Below, piece by piece: positions 1 through 8,274 of a DNA stretch of 22,621 nt. Made by a program: the position numbers and the translations under genes. Position 1 is the stretch's first letter; each line of letters begins with the position of its first letter. Below the pieces are notes generated by a model. That model was not told the origin of the DNA and ran no database searches. It was given only the letters and a program-made list of their open reading frames with translations. Source of the stretch: Coprinopsis marcescibilis (Eukaryota > Basidiomycota > Agaricomycetes > Agaricales > Psathyrellaceae); the NCBI GenBank assembly GCA_004369085.1, contig ML210395.1, forward strand, positions 15,752-38,372, written 5' to 3'.

Positions 1-386
1 AAGCCATGCCCAGCCGTATATCTACCAAGTACGATTTCTTCGTTTACCTCCGTAGGTTCACCATTGCTTTGAGTGCAATCGAACGTCACCGAACAATGCC
101 AAATTCCGAGCAGGTCAGCAGGTTCTCCCAGGGTCTGTCCACAATCGTCGGCGCGCTCATCGACAAGCACAATCCCCAAAACATGGATGATGTCATAACT
201 GCCGGCAATGCAGTTTTTGACTACATCGGGTTGCTTGATTCGCAAACGACGTACCTCTTTACCCAAACTTGGGTGTATTGCAACTTGGAAAAATGCCGGG
301 AGTCCGTGATTTATCAAGGGTACACCCCGCTGTCCAACTTCGCGAACAGGGACGAACCCGGTCTCACCGCTGTTTCGCCTGTTTAG
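1..386 (+). CDS. gag-like ORF 1 (5' truncated by window edge)
   Basis: This is the C-terminal half of a gag-like protein; the reading frame is open to the left edge, so the start lies outside the window. It aligns without internal stops to the second half of the four other gag-like ORFs. Shared blocks are FFVYLRRFTIALSAIE, IDKHNPQNMDD, AGNAVFDY and SVIYQGYTPLS. It is the most diverged copy. It ends about six codons early because a CAG codon conserved in the others is TAG here, and it has a small in-frame length change near TPLSNFANRDEP. No zinc knuckle follows. Function is unknown beyond the gag-like assignment. It could be a dying copy, since its end and spacing differ from the rest. Confidence 0.6.
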   Translation, partial: AMPSRISTKYDFFVYLRRFTIALSAIERHRTMPNSEQVSRFSQGLSTIVGALIDKHNPQNMDDVITAGNAVFDYIGLLDSQTTYLFTQTWVYCNLEKCRESVIYQGYTPLSNFANRDEPGLTAVSPV

Positions 387-1000
387 ACCGGCACTTGATT
401 CCGTGGCTGCCCTCTTCCTCCTCGCCAGCGGCTGCGCTACCCTCTTCATCCTCGCCGGTGTTACCCATCCTTAATTGAGATCAGGAAGCTGTATATCACT
501 ATCCTAGTATAATCTCCACGTTCGGCCAAGCTCACCAACCTCATTTTTACTACTCAGATTGATATCCCAGTGTCACCTATGCGTACTTTTCCTTCGCTTC
601 TACCCCTTATCGCTTTGCCCCTATGTACTCATCCCTGAGCCTTATCATTATCATCTCTGCAAATTCAATCAGTGTTGACCCGTCCTAGCGGCTTACGGCA
701 TGCCATATGTATCACATGAATTCCGAGTCCGGGTAGCACCTTACTCGTTCTCATGGGCCAGATCAAGATAGACGCCCACAATCAAGCAAAGCTCGAGCCT
801 TGATGGCTCGATAAGAGATGGACATCAGATTACAAAATCAACTCTCAGATATAGCACGGCCAAAAGCCGATTTCACGCTCCCGAAATCGATGAGACGATT
901 GAAGTTTCTCATTCTTGCTCCTCCATCTAGTCCCACCCAACCCCCACCATTCTCCAGCAATTCTCCAGCGACATAACATAACTTGGACGTAACAAGTACT
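387..1000 (+). repeat. tail of gag-like ORF 1 and spacer to the next leader
   Basis: No gene is seen. The first 200 bases are a diverged version of the tail that follows every gag-like ORF (pyrimidine-rich, TCATCCTC, a conserved AAGCTG..TATCACT patch, then a TTCGG..CTCACC patch). From about 760 the sequence matches the region upstream of gag-like ORF 4 (about 6110 onward), sharing AAGAGATGGACATCAGATTA and TCCAGCGACATAAC. It is therefore a homologous upstream block, present for ORFs 2 and 4 only. Confidence 0.6.
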
Positions 1001-1191
1001 TAGTAGGTTCTTTGTATCTAACAGTGTATATCCAACCTTATGAGGTCTTTTGCACTTTCTCCATCACCGAAAAAGATAGGGGACACATCGGAGATTCGCC
1101 GAGAGTACTCGTCCTGTTGGGCCTCAGCCATACCATTCCCGCTCTCCACGCTCTCTGCCAACCACATCATCTTCACCGCTCTTCCTTCCCT
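1001..1191 (+). promoter_or_regulatory. leader/promoter block of gag-like ORF 2
   Basis: A TATAT core at 1027-1031 sits in CAGTGTATATCCAACC, about 160 bases before the ATG. The block is nearly identical to 6335-6530 upstream of gag-like ORF 4. Its central part (GGACACATCGGAGA..CGAGAGTACT) is also kept, shortened, before ORFs 3 and 5. This conservation outside the coding region suggests a transcribed leader or promoter. The frame from 1012 through the leader is open but begins with TTG, so it is not taken as coding. Confidence 0.45.
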
Positions 1192-1890
1192 ATGGACCAA
1201 TTACCACCCTTCGTGCTGAATAATCGCAAACCAGTTCCGGAACCAACATGGGACGGCACTGCAGAAACCGTCCGATGGTTCATCCGCGATTTTACGTGGC
1301 TCTGCAAGCGCTACGATTTCCCATTAGCGTACCACGTCCAAGAAATTATGAGCTACATCCCATCCTCCCACCGCGCGGTTTGGGAAAGCGTAGCGCAGGA
1401 CCACCCAATATGGGATGATTTCGTCAAATCGATCCTCGGGTACTATCCCCAGCCCTCCCTCGCCAACTCCTCCTGTCGTTTGGACAAATTCATTTCCGAA
1501 TTCAAAATGCGCCCCCACCGTACATACAACAAGGACGGTTTATTTTCCTACCTCCATCAGTTCACCATTCCTCTGGGGGCAATCGAACGCCATCGAACAG
1601 TGCCAAATTCCGAGAAGGTCAGCAGGTTCTCCGAGGGTCTGGCGCCAATCATCCGCGCGCTCATCGACAAGCACAATCCCCAGAACATGGACGAGGTCAT
1701 AGCTGCTGGCAATGCAGCTTTTGACTACGTTCTGTCGTTCGATCCGAAAAAGAAGGAGCTCTTCAACATACTGGTGGACTCCTCCGACCTGGAAAATTGC
1801 CGGCGGTCCGTTATTGTTCAAGGATACACCCCTCTGTCCAGTGCGAACAGGGACCAACCTGTTGTTTTGCAATGCCAGACCAACACCTGA
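1192..1890 (+). CDS. gag-like ORF 2 (capsid-like domain protein)
   Basis: An intact 232-residue ORF. The ATG at 1192 is chosen because it is the first ATG and sits at the same place as the starts of ORFs 3 and 5. Near residues 16-75 it has the pattern PEPTWDGTAETVRWFIRDF, then CKRYDF and a WESVAQDHPIWDDF block, then YYPQPS. This alpha-helical layout, with spaced W/F/Y residues and a closing D.VI.AGN..FDY, resembles the gag (capsid) region of basidiomycete LTR retrotransposons. That assignment is from family memory and is not proven. There is no CCHC zinc knuckle, protease or reverse transcriptase nearby. It is clearly diverged from ORFs 3-5, especially at residues about 180-205, yet has no stop or frameshift. 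Alternative: a domesticated gag-derived gene family. Confidence 0.65.
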   Translation: MDQLPPFVLNNRKPVPEPTWDGTAETVRWFIRDFTWLCKRYDFPLAYHVQEIMSYIPSSHRAVWESVAQDHPIWDDFVKSILGYYPQPSLANSSCRLDKFISEFKMRPHRTYNKDGLFSYLHQFTIPLGAIERHRTVPNSEKVSRFSEGLAPIIRALIDKHNPQNMDEVIAAGNAAFDYVLSFDPKKKELFNILVDSSDLENCRRSVIVQGYTPLSSANRDQPVVLQCQTNT

Positions 1891-2426
1891 TTCCGCGTCA
1901 CTACCCTCATCCTCCACGCCGACCTCTACTTGCGCTTCCGTCGCCTGGCGCTACCCTTCCTCAACCAAGAGCTGGATGACACTATTTAGCATTTAGCAGG
2001 ATCGTTTCTCCGTTCGGTTCAGCTCACTATCCTGCTTCGTATTCGTCCTTCCCCCATTGTGTCGTCGGCCTTCCCTTCGCTTCCGCTTATAGCTTTCCTC
2101 CTACAAGTTCCTCATCGAATTTATGTAACACTGCGGTGAATCGTCCATACAACCTTGTTCTCCGTTTCTCGTTCTCAAACGCGCCAATTCATCAAGTAAT
2201 AGAAAGTTCAACGGTCGGTGTACAGTCCCAGGTCCCTCGATTAGAAATCTTTAACCGGGATAACGACAAAGCCAATCTTTCCCTTTCATTTGCTGAGTCC
2301 TGGCCAGACGTAACTTCAAATGGAACCTCAAAATTAATGGAAGATGGAGGCGTCCTTCAGAGCCTCACAGTTCACCAGTGGAATGATCCAGGGAACTTAA
2401 ATTGAAAGTTGGGGTCGCCTACTATC
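1891..2426 (+). repeat. gag-like tail, type II
   Basis: This is the 3' tail of gag-like ORF 2, repeated with high similarity at 17298-17815 where no gag ORF precedes it. The first 200 bases are shared by all tails (GCTGGAT..TTTAGCA, GGATCGTTTCTCCGTTCGG). The second half is specific to this type. A frame at 2136-2405 is conserved in the second copy with substitutions but no indels over about 80 codons; it starts with GTG and has no ATG, so it is not called a gene. Sharing of the tail outside the ORF shows the copied unit is larger than the coding region. Confidence 0.65.
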
Positions 2427-2460
2427 ATGGTATTTATGGTATTTATGGTATTCATGGTAA
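2427..2460 (+). repeat. 9-bp minisatellite (ATGGTATTT)n
   Basis: About three to four degenerate head-to-tail copies of ATGGTATTT/ATGGTATTC. The same short array recurs at 17831-17862 with one variant unit, in the same position between the type II tail and RPN7-linked DNA. Confidence 0.75.
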
Positions 2461-3331
2461 ATACTAGCGAGTGACTCGGGAGGTAGGTAATGACATCTCG
2501 AACAAGTCTACAAAGAACCAATCCGTTGGGGGAAAGCACAAACGAGCCAAAACCCTCGCGCTGAAGCATGCCTTCACCCGTCTAATCCAGCCGGCCGCTC
2601 ACTATCGCATCATCGATCATCAACCATTGACAGTATCATATTCCATCCCAGTCCCATCCTATCCCCTGGACCTCGTCCTTTCCATCCATCCATCGACCTC
2701 CCCATCCATCCATCGACCACATGTCCACCCCACTCCCAGCTCATTCTCCCAGCACATACGCGTCCATCTTTCCATCCACAACCATCCACCATCCACGACA
2801 GTCACAACCACGGCGAATATACGGGACGAGACGAACAAAAATCCAAAATTGAATGGCAAAGCAAACCGAGATCGAAACCGGAATCGAAACCGAACCCAGG
2901 CTGAGCAGGGACAAACCCTACGCGCCTCATCCCCATCCCAGTGCAACCCACACAACCGCCCAAGGCACTCGTCTCGGTACCGATTCCAATGACAGGCCGA
3001 ACCTGAACCCGAACGCAAACCCGAATCATACTCGAACACAAATAAAAGATAACGAACGCGAAGGAACGATACCGAGGATATCGAATCGAAAGCAGAGGAG
3101 GGGATCAAGGCATGAGACAGGAGGAACCGGCAGGGTAGATTGTAGGGCGCCATACCCGCATCGAACCAAGAAAGCAAATACCCAAAACCCTGCACAGCCT
3201 ACACCATCATTACTACCAACCCACAAACCCACAAACCCAAAAACCCGAGGCCAAAACATGAAAAACGAAACACCAACACAAAAACAAAATGCCAAAATGT
3301 CAAAACCCAACACCAAAAAACCCAAACTCAC
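2461..3331 (-). pseudogene. remnant of the swollen last intron of RPN7 copy A, with deleted last exon
   Basis: Positions 2461-2640 match 17880-18045 of copy C. At about 2640-2650 the sequence jumps to DNA matching copy C about 19185, so roughly 1.1 kb present in B and C is missing, including the terminal RPN7 exon. The rest (2650-3331) is the low-complexity intron: CCATCCATCC runs, GAATCGAAACCG-type repeats and AAACCC runs. No protein-coding gene is supported here. Confidence 0.75.
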
Positions 3332-4519
3332 CTATCAACAAAGGCTTCCCCAACCCCAAACGCCGCACTCAGACTAGTCAAAGTCAAGCTCCTATAGCTC
3401 TCCAAGAGCTGTGTGTGGGCCAGTATACGCATTTCGCGGAGGTAGTGGCGGGCATGGGGGTTGAGGATGCGGGAGAGGATGAGGATTGTGTGTTTGAGGG
3501 TTGCTGTTGGGTTGGGTTATTAGGGGTGAGGGTAGGGTGAGGGTGAGGAGAGGGAAAAGGAGAATGACAGGAGACGCACCAAGAGCTTTGAAGAATTTAT
3601 CATAGTGGCTTTCGTACAGGTTCTTGTAGAGCTCTGCGAGGACTGGTAGTTCCGGTACGACCTGATTCACCTTCGGTGTTGATATAACCTACATCGCCCT
3701 CCGTCAATAGCTATCACAATCAAAAGCGGAATGTACACACCCGTTTCTTGAGGTCGGGGCGGGAGAGGGTGAGTGTGCCGTTGATGACGGCCATGGCGAC
3801 GAGGTCGTTGTTGAAGTTGATGAGTTCCGTGGCGGTGAACGTGCTGAGTGCGTCCAGGAAGAGGTCGGCGGCAGGCTTGAACTGGCGGATGGAGATGAGG
3901 TGGACGGCGGTGTGGACTATGAGCCTGTTGCGCCTGTCCTAGTCCCTGCCCTCGTCGATGATCTTTTCGGCCTTTTGTATGTAGCTCGTGATAAGCGAGT
4001 TGTCGGCGAAGAAGAAGCCGATGCGGACGATGGTGAGCACAATGTCGATGTGCGATCCCAGCCCCGGGGTTCTCTCCGAGGCAAGCACCTGCGCCTCCAA
4101 TGCTTCATCCTAGCGTACATCAGCTTCCGCACCTAACCACCCACCCAATACAATACACACCTTGTCTCAAATCCTAGTCAAATAATTAGCCCGAGTTCCC
4201 AACGCCTCGCTAATCTCAGTATCACCCTCCCGTTGCCTCGCCTCCATCAGCGTCACATTCAACCTAGACACCTCCTCTTTGTTCCTACTCTCCAGAACTT
4301 AACCAGCTCAGCATCAATCCCAATCGTCTTCGAAGCACCCGCTATGATGTTCTTGTACCACTGCCCCATCTCGTTGGCTTTGATACCAGCCAACAGGTCC
4401 TCGCTTGCGGCGCGCCTTCAAGCCTTGTCATGTAGATGACCGAGTTTGGGGTTGGATAGCATGAAAAGGCTTTGGGGGTGTGTGAGGTTGGAGATTGAAA
4501 GGGCGGTTTCTTCAGCCAT
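3332..4519 (-). pseudogene. RPN7: RPN7 pseudogene copy A (26S proteasome lid subunit)
   Basis: RPN7/PSMD6 is a PCI-domain subunit of the proteasome lid. Four of five exons survive: 4161-4519, 3741-4109, 3580-3688 and 3332-3503, separated by 51-76 nt GT-AG introns. Diagnostic pieces are GHLHDKA and REGDTEISEAL (N-terminal), QFKPAADLFLDALSTFTATE, LYESHYDKFFKAL, and [20 protein letters not shown] with SAAFGV (PCI end). Lesions: TGA just after GHLHDKA, a one-base frameshift later in exon 1, TGA in place of the glycine codon of RIGDK, and TAG where the tryptophan of GDWDRRNRL belongs. The last exon is deleted. The second half is otherwise open. Copy C shares the first TGA, the frameshift and the TAG. 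Confidence 0.9.
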
Positions 4520-4719
4520 TGTATTAGGTGAGTGGGTGGGTGAGAAGAGGCGGCAGGCAGGATCAATCAATTACATACGCATCATCGTAATCTTCCCACA
4601 GGTGACGAAAGACACATCGGAGACTCGAGAGTACTAGCCTTTGAATACTAATCCTATTAAACATCAGCTACACCGGCGTAATCCTCCAACCACATCATCC
4701 GCACCATTCGTTCTTCCCC
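4520..4719 (+). promoter_or_regulatory. RPN7 upstream remnant fused to a shortened gag-like leader
   Basis: Positions 4520 to about 4605 are the old upstream region of RPN7 copy A; ATCAATCAATTAC and TCATCGTAAT..TTCCCA recur upstream of copies B and C. At about 4606 it joins GACACATCGGAGACTCGAGA, part of the gag leader seen at 6415. The join is the same before gag-like ORF 5 (about 21137). ORFs 3 and 5 therefore have a truncated leader without the TATAT core. Confidence 0.55.
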
Positions 4720-5433
4720 ATGGACGTCCAGGCCAGCTTACCGACCACCGTTACGATGAACCGCAAACCAACTCCAGAATTAACATGGGTTGGCACTGCA
4801 GACACCGTCCGACAGTTCCTCGAAACTTTTACGTGGCTCTGCAAGCGCTACGACTTCCCATCAGCCTACTATGTGAAAGAGGTCATGACCTACATCCCAT
4901 CCTCCGAATTTATGATCTGGAAAATCGTAGCGTGGGACCATCTGGACTGGGATGATTTCGTCAAGAAGATCCTCGAATACTATCCCGAGCCATCCCTCGT
5001 CGACTCCTGCTCGCGTATGGACCAATTCATTTCTGAAAACAAAGCCCAGCCCGGCTATACATCCAACAAGTGCGGTTTCTTTGCCTACCTCCGTAGGTTC
5101 ACCATTGCCTTGAGTGCAATCGAATCTCATCGAACAGTGCCAAACTCCGAGAAGGTCAGCAAGTTCTCCAGGGGTCTGGCGCCAATCATCCGCGAGCTCA
5201 TAGACAAGCACAATCCCAAGGACATGGATGAAGTCATAGCTGCCGGCAATGCAGTTTTTGACTACCTCGGGTTGCTCGATTGGCAAACGACGTGTCTCTT
5301 TAACCAACTGATGTATTTGAACCTGGAAGCATGCCAGTGGTCCGTTATTGTTCAAGGATACAACCCTTTGTCCAGCGCGAACAGGGACGAGCCAGGCCTT
5401 ACTGTTGTTTTGCACGGCCAGACCAACACCTGA
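4720..5433 (+). CDS. gag-like ORF 3 (capsid-like domain protein)
   Basis: An intact 237-residue ORF starting at an ATG in a CCCC-ATGG context. Conserved blocks: LTWVGTADTVRQFLETFTWL (about 21-40), CKRYDFPSAYYVKEVMTYIP (41-60), WDDFVKKILEYYPEPS (77-92), FFAYLRRFTIALSAIE (120-135), PNSEKVSKFSRGLAPIIREL (141-160), AAGNAVFDY (174-182) and SVIVQGYNPLSSANRDEPGL (208-227). It is closest to ORF 5: about 30 residues differ, strongly clustered at 183-207. No zinc knuckle, nuclease or membrane segment is seen. The gag-like assignment is inferred from the helical W/Y pattern. It sits back-to-back with RPN7 copy A, about 200 bases away. Confidence 0.65.
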   Translation: MDVQASLPTTVTMNRKPTPELTWVGTADTVRQFLETFTWLCKRYDFPSAYYVKEVMTYIPSSEFMIWKIVAWDHLDWDDFVKKILEYYPEPSLVDSCSRMDQFISENKAQPGYTSNKCGFFAYLRRFTIALSAIESHRTVPNSEKVSKFSRGLAPIIRELIDKHNPKDMDEVIAAGNAVFDYLGLLDWQTTCLFNQLMYLNLEACQWSVIVQGYNPLSSANRDEPGLTVVLHGQTNT

Positions 5434-5995
5434 TTCACCACTTACCCCCATCCTCCTCGCGTCAACCTCTAACTTGCCCTTCCGTTACCTGGTCCTGTAA
5501 TGGCGCTCCCATTTCTCAATAAAAAAGCTGGATATGACTACTTGGTACTATTCAGTAGGGTCGCTTCTCCGTTCCGTTGGCCCACTAGTATCATGATTCG
5601 TATTCATCCACCGCCCGTTGTTTTGTGTTTTTGGGCTTCTTTGCTTCAGCTTCTAGCTTCTAGCATTTAGCACTCATCCTATCCGTCCCTCATCAAATTT
5701 CTGTAAAATTAATTTAGATTCTTAGGGCTCGCCTACTTCAATAAAATCCCGTTTCGATGTCCACTGGGGAAAATGCGCCTGTTTGCACTGTACTGATTAC
5801 TTTTGACGTCAGGGCGCGCACGCCAGCCCGTACAGTAAGGTCTGGTAGTGTGGGTGCTGCAAGAATCACACCCAGTACGCCTGCCGGGGAGGAGCCTCTG
5901 ATTCGCCTTTCCGGCTCTTCATCCGTTCCTTCCTGGCAGATGTCGACAGTCCTTAACACCCATTAAAACCCTGATCGCCACAACACCAAACTCCA
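5434..5995 (+). repeat. gag-like tail, type I
   Basis: About 560 bases shared with the tails of ORFs 4 and 5, ending near CACAACACCAAA..CCAAT. It holds AATAAA poly(A)-like signals at 5516-5522 and 5740-5745. The edge of similarity marks the end of the copied unit. A small conserved ORF lies inside it (separate entry). Confidence 0.7.
5757..5966 (+). CDS. small conserved ORF in tail, copy 1
   Basis: A 69-residue ORF with its own ATG, starting MSTGENAPV and ending LNTH. It recurs at 7530 and 22286 with about ten substitutions among the copies and no indel across 69 codons. Recognisable blocks are VLITFDVRA, ARTVRSGSVGAARI and STPAGEEPLI. No family is recognised. The ATG lies just after an AATAAA signal, so it may be beyond the gag transcript. 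It may be a real small protein, an exon spliced to something else, or only well-kept repeat DNA. Confidence 0.35.
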   Translation: MSTGENAPVCTVLITFDVRARTPARTVRSGSVGAARITPSTPAGEEPLIRLSGSSSVPSWQMSTVLNTH

Positions 5996-6535
5996 ATCGT
6001 CAATTGCTTAATTCGTGAGCTTGTGTGACTCATCCAATCAGTCTCAGTTTGCTCAGCGGACGTCCTATTAGGCATGCCCCCAACATGCCCCTGTGAATTC
6101 GCTAGCCCAGAGTCCCTGATAGACGTCCACAATCAAGTTAGGCTCGATTGTCTGATAAGAGATGGACATCAGATTACAAAATTAGCTCGGTTAGCTCGGC
6201 CAGAGCCGATCGTACCTTCTGGAAATCAATAAGATGATTGAAGTTTCTCATTCTTACTCCTCCATCTAGTCCCACCCAATCCCACCATTCTCCAGAAATG
6301 CTCCAGCGACATAACTTGGACGTAACAAGTACTTAGTAGGTTCTTTGTACCTAACAGTGTATATCCAACCTTATGAGGTCTTTTGCACTTTCTCCATCAC
6401 CGAAAAAGATAAGGGACACATCGGAGACTCGAGAGTACTAGTCCTGTTGGGCCTCAGCCATACCATTCCCGCTTTCCACGCTCTCTGCCAACCACATCAT
6501 CTAGACCATCCCTCCGTCCCCAGGAACCGCCCTTC
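5996..6535 (+). promoter_or_regulatory. leader/promoter block of gag-like ORF 4
   Basis: Positions 5996-6110 show nothing recognisable. From about 6110 the block matches the region upstream of ORF 2 (760-1190). A TATAT core is at 6360-6364 in CAGTGTATATCCAACC. The leader GGACACATCGGAGACTCGAG follows at 6415. The ATG used by ORF 2 is replaced here by sequence around CCCCAGGAACC, which moves the start of ORF 4 downstream. Confidence 0.45.
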
Positions 6536-7219
6536 ATGACTTGTAACATCCATCCACTTCCGGAACCAGCATGGGATGGCGCTGCAGGAACCATCCGACA
6601 GTTCATCCGCAATTATGCGCGGTTCTGCGAGCGCTCCCAGTTCAATAGAGTTTACTACGTCCAAGATATCTTGAACTTCATTCCGGCCTCCCAATTCAAG
6701 GTCTGGGAACGAGTAGCGCGGGGCCACCCGGACTGGGATGATTTTGTCAAGAAGATCCTCGAATACTATCCCGAGCCATCCCTCGTCGACTCCTGCTCGC
6801 GTATGGACCAATTCATTTCGGAAAACAAAGCCTGGCCCAGCTGTACATCCAACAAGTGCGATTTCTTTGCCTACCTCCGTGGGTTCACCGTTGCTTTGAG
6901 TGCAATCGAATATCATCGAGCAGTACCAAACTCCGAGAAGGTCAGCAAGTTCTCCGGGGGTCTGGCGCCAATCATCCGCGAGCTCATCGACAAGCACAAT
7001 CCCCAGGACATGAATGAGGTCATAGCTGCCGGCAATGCAGTTTTTGACTACATTGGGTTGCTCGATTCAAAAACGATGGATCTCTTTAAACAACTGGTGT
7101 ATGAGAAACTGGAAATATGCCAGCAGTCCGTTATTGTTCAAGGATACACCCCCTTGTCCACTGCGAACAGGGACGAGCCGGGTCTCACTGTTGTTTCGCA
7201 CGGCCAGACCGACACCTGA
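6536..7219 (+). CDS. gag-like ORF 4 (capsid-like domain protein)
   Basis: An intact 227-residue ORF. The start at 6536 (CTTC-ATGACTTG) replaces the upstream ATG lost relative to ORF 2, so the first residues (MTCNIHPLPEPAWDGAAG) are this copy's own. It shares WDDFVKKILEYYPEPS, FFAYLRGFTVALSAIE, PNSEKVSKFSGGLAPIIREL, AAGNAVFDYIGLLDS and SVIVQGYTPLS with the others. The N-terminal third is closer to ORF 2 in layout but diverged (FCERSQFNRVYYVQDI). From WDDFVKK onward it is very close to ORFs 3 and 5, which suggests patchy gene conversion. No catalytic motifs or zinc knuckle are seen. Confidence 0.65.
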   Translation: MTCNIHPLPEPAWDGAAGTIRQFIRNYARFCERSQFNRVYYVQDILNFIPASQFKVWERVARGHPDWDDFVKKILEYYPEPSLVDSCSRMDQFISENKAWPSCTSNKCDFFAYLRGFTVALSAIEYHRAVPNSEKVSKFSGGLAPIIRELIDKHNPQDMNEVIAAGNAVFDYIGLLDSKTMDLFKQLVYEKLEICQQSVIVQGYTPLSTANRDEPGLTVVSHGQTDT

Positions 7220-7775
7220 TTCACCACTTACACCCATCCTCCTCGCGCCAACAGGCCCTACTTGCCCTTCCTTTGCCTGATGCTACAGTGGCGCTACGTT
7301 GCTCAATAACAAAGCTGGATATCACTGCTTAGTACCATTCAGCAGGGTCGCTTCTCCGTTCAGTTGGCCCACTATCATGATTCGTTAGTATTTGTCCACC
7401 CCCCATTGTAACTTGTTTTGGCCTTCTATGCTTCAGCTTCCAGCATTCATCCTCCCCGTCCCTCCTCAAATTTCTGTAAAATTAATCAGGATTCTTAGGG
7501 CTCACCTACTCCAATAAAATTCCGTTTCGATGTCCACTGGGGAGAATGCGCCTGTTCGCACTGTACTGATTACTTTTGACGTCAGAGCGCACACGCCAGC
7601 CCGTACAGTTAGGTCTGGCAGTGTGGGGGCTGCAAGAATCCCACCCAGTACGCCTGCCGGGGAGGAGCCTCTGATTTCCCTTTACGGCCCCTCATCTGTT
7701 CCTTCCTGGCAGATGTCGACGTTCCTTAACACCCACGCAAACCCCTGATCACCACAACACCAAATTACAATCGTC
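7220..7775 (+). repeat. gag-like tail, type I, copy 2
   Basis: Homologous to 5434-5995 and 21964-22527. AATAAA is at 7513-7518. It ends near CACAACACCAAATTACAATC. It carries the second copy of the small conserved ORF. Confidence 0.7.
7530..7748 (+). CDS. small conserved ORF in tail, copy 2
   Basis: A 72-residue ORF starting MSTGENAPVRTVLITFDVRA. It is colinear with the copies at 5757 and 22286 but reads three residues further (ANP) because the TAA after LNTH is changed. Family unknown; the same doubts apply as for copy 1. Confidence 0.35.
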   Translation: MSTGENAPVRTVLITFDVRAHTPARTVRSGSVGAARIPPSTPAGEEPLISLYGPSSVPSWQMSTFLNTHANP

Positions 7776-8102
7776 AACTGCTGAACAGATGGAACTTCAA
7801 ACGGAGGTGCCAGAACACCACAGGGGATATGAAAGCCACAACGTAAAATACGAACGTCGGGCTCACCTACTATCTATCTCACAGTCCGACCGAACAATTG
7901 TCCCAAGACCCAGTCCCTCAGGTACAAAGCCAAAAACGAGCCAACAAACTGTGAGACACGCGACAGCATCCTTTCACCCGTCTAGCCAAGTCAACCGTTC
8001 AAAACCGATGAACAATCCTCAAAACTATCACATTGTCTACACTCTGTACGATCTCAGCTGGGGTCATTAACAGTTACAGTACTACTCTACGACGTCCACC
8101 CC
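7776..8102. other. junction DNA between gag tail and RPN7 copy B
   Basis: No gene is supported. The first part aligns loosely to the end of the type II tail (GATGGAAC.TCAAA, then CACCTACTA) but without the 9-bp minisatellite. The second part (CTTTCACCCGTCTA, TATCACATTG, GGTCATTAACAGTTA) matches 17975-18100 next to copy C. It is probably the 3' flank of RPN7. Confidence 0.5.
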
Positions 8103-8274
8103 CTAATGCAAGACCTTACTCAACCTCTGCACCTCATTCAACAACAAATCCCCCTTCCTCACCACAACCTCATACTGCGCACTCTTCTTACTCGGCCTCC
8201 TCGTCTCAACCACCCCATTCACTTTATCAATCCGCGCATGGATCCGACCCGACGCTATAAATCTCGATAGTTCG

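Noticed and set aside
1012..1191. N-terminal extension of gag-like ORF 2 through the leader
   Set aside because: It starts with TTG, and the near-identical leader before ORF 4 is in a different frame from that ORF and ends in a stop. It is untranslated leader.
2136..2405. Open frame in the type II tail as a gene
   Set aside because: It begins with GTG and has no ATG at the equivalent place in either copy. It is kept as a note on the repeat only.
4861..5451. Long antisense open frame opposite gag-like ORF 3 (also opposite ORFs 2, 4 and 5)
   Set aside because: The antisense frames mirror the sense codon pattern. The sense frame has the ATG, conserved ends and conserved domain pattern, so these are shadows.
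1..7775. Complete LTR retrotransposon
   Set aside because: No terminal direct repeats, primer-binding site, protease, reverse transcriptase, RNase H or integrase motifs were found around any gag-like ORF.
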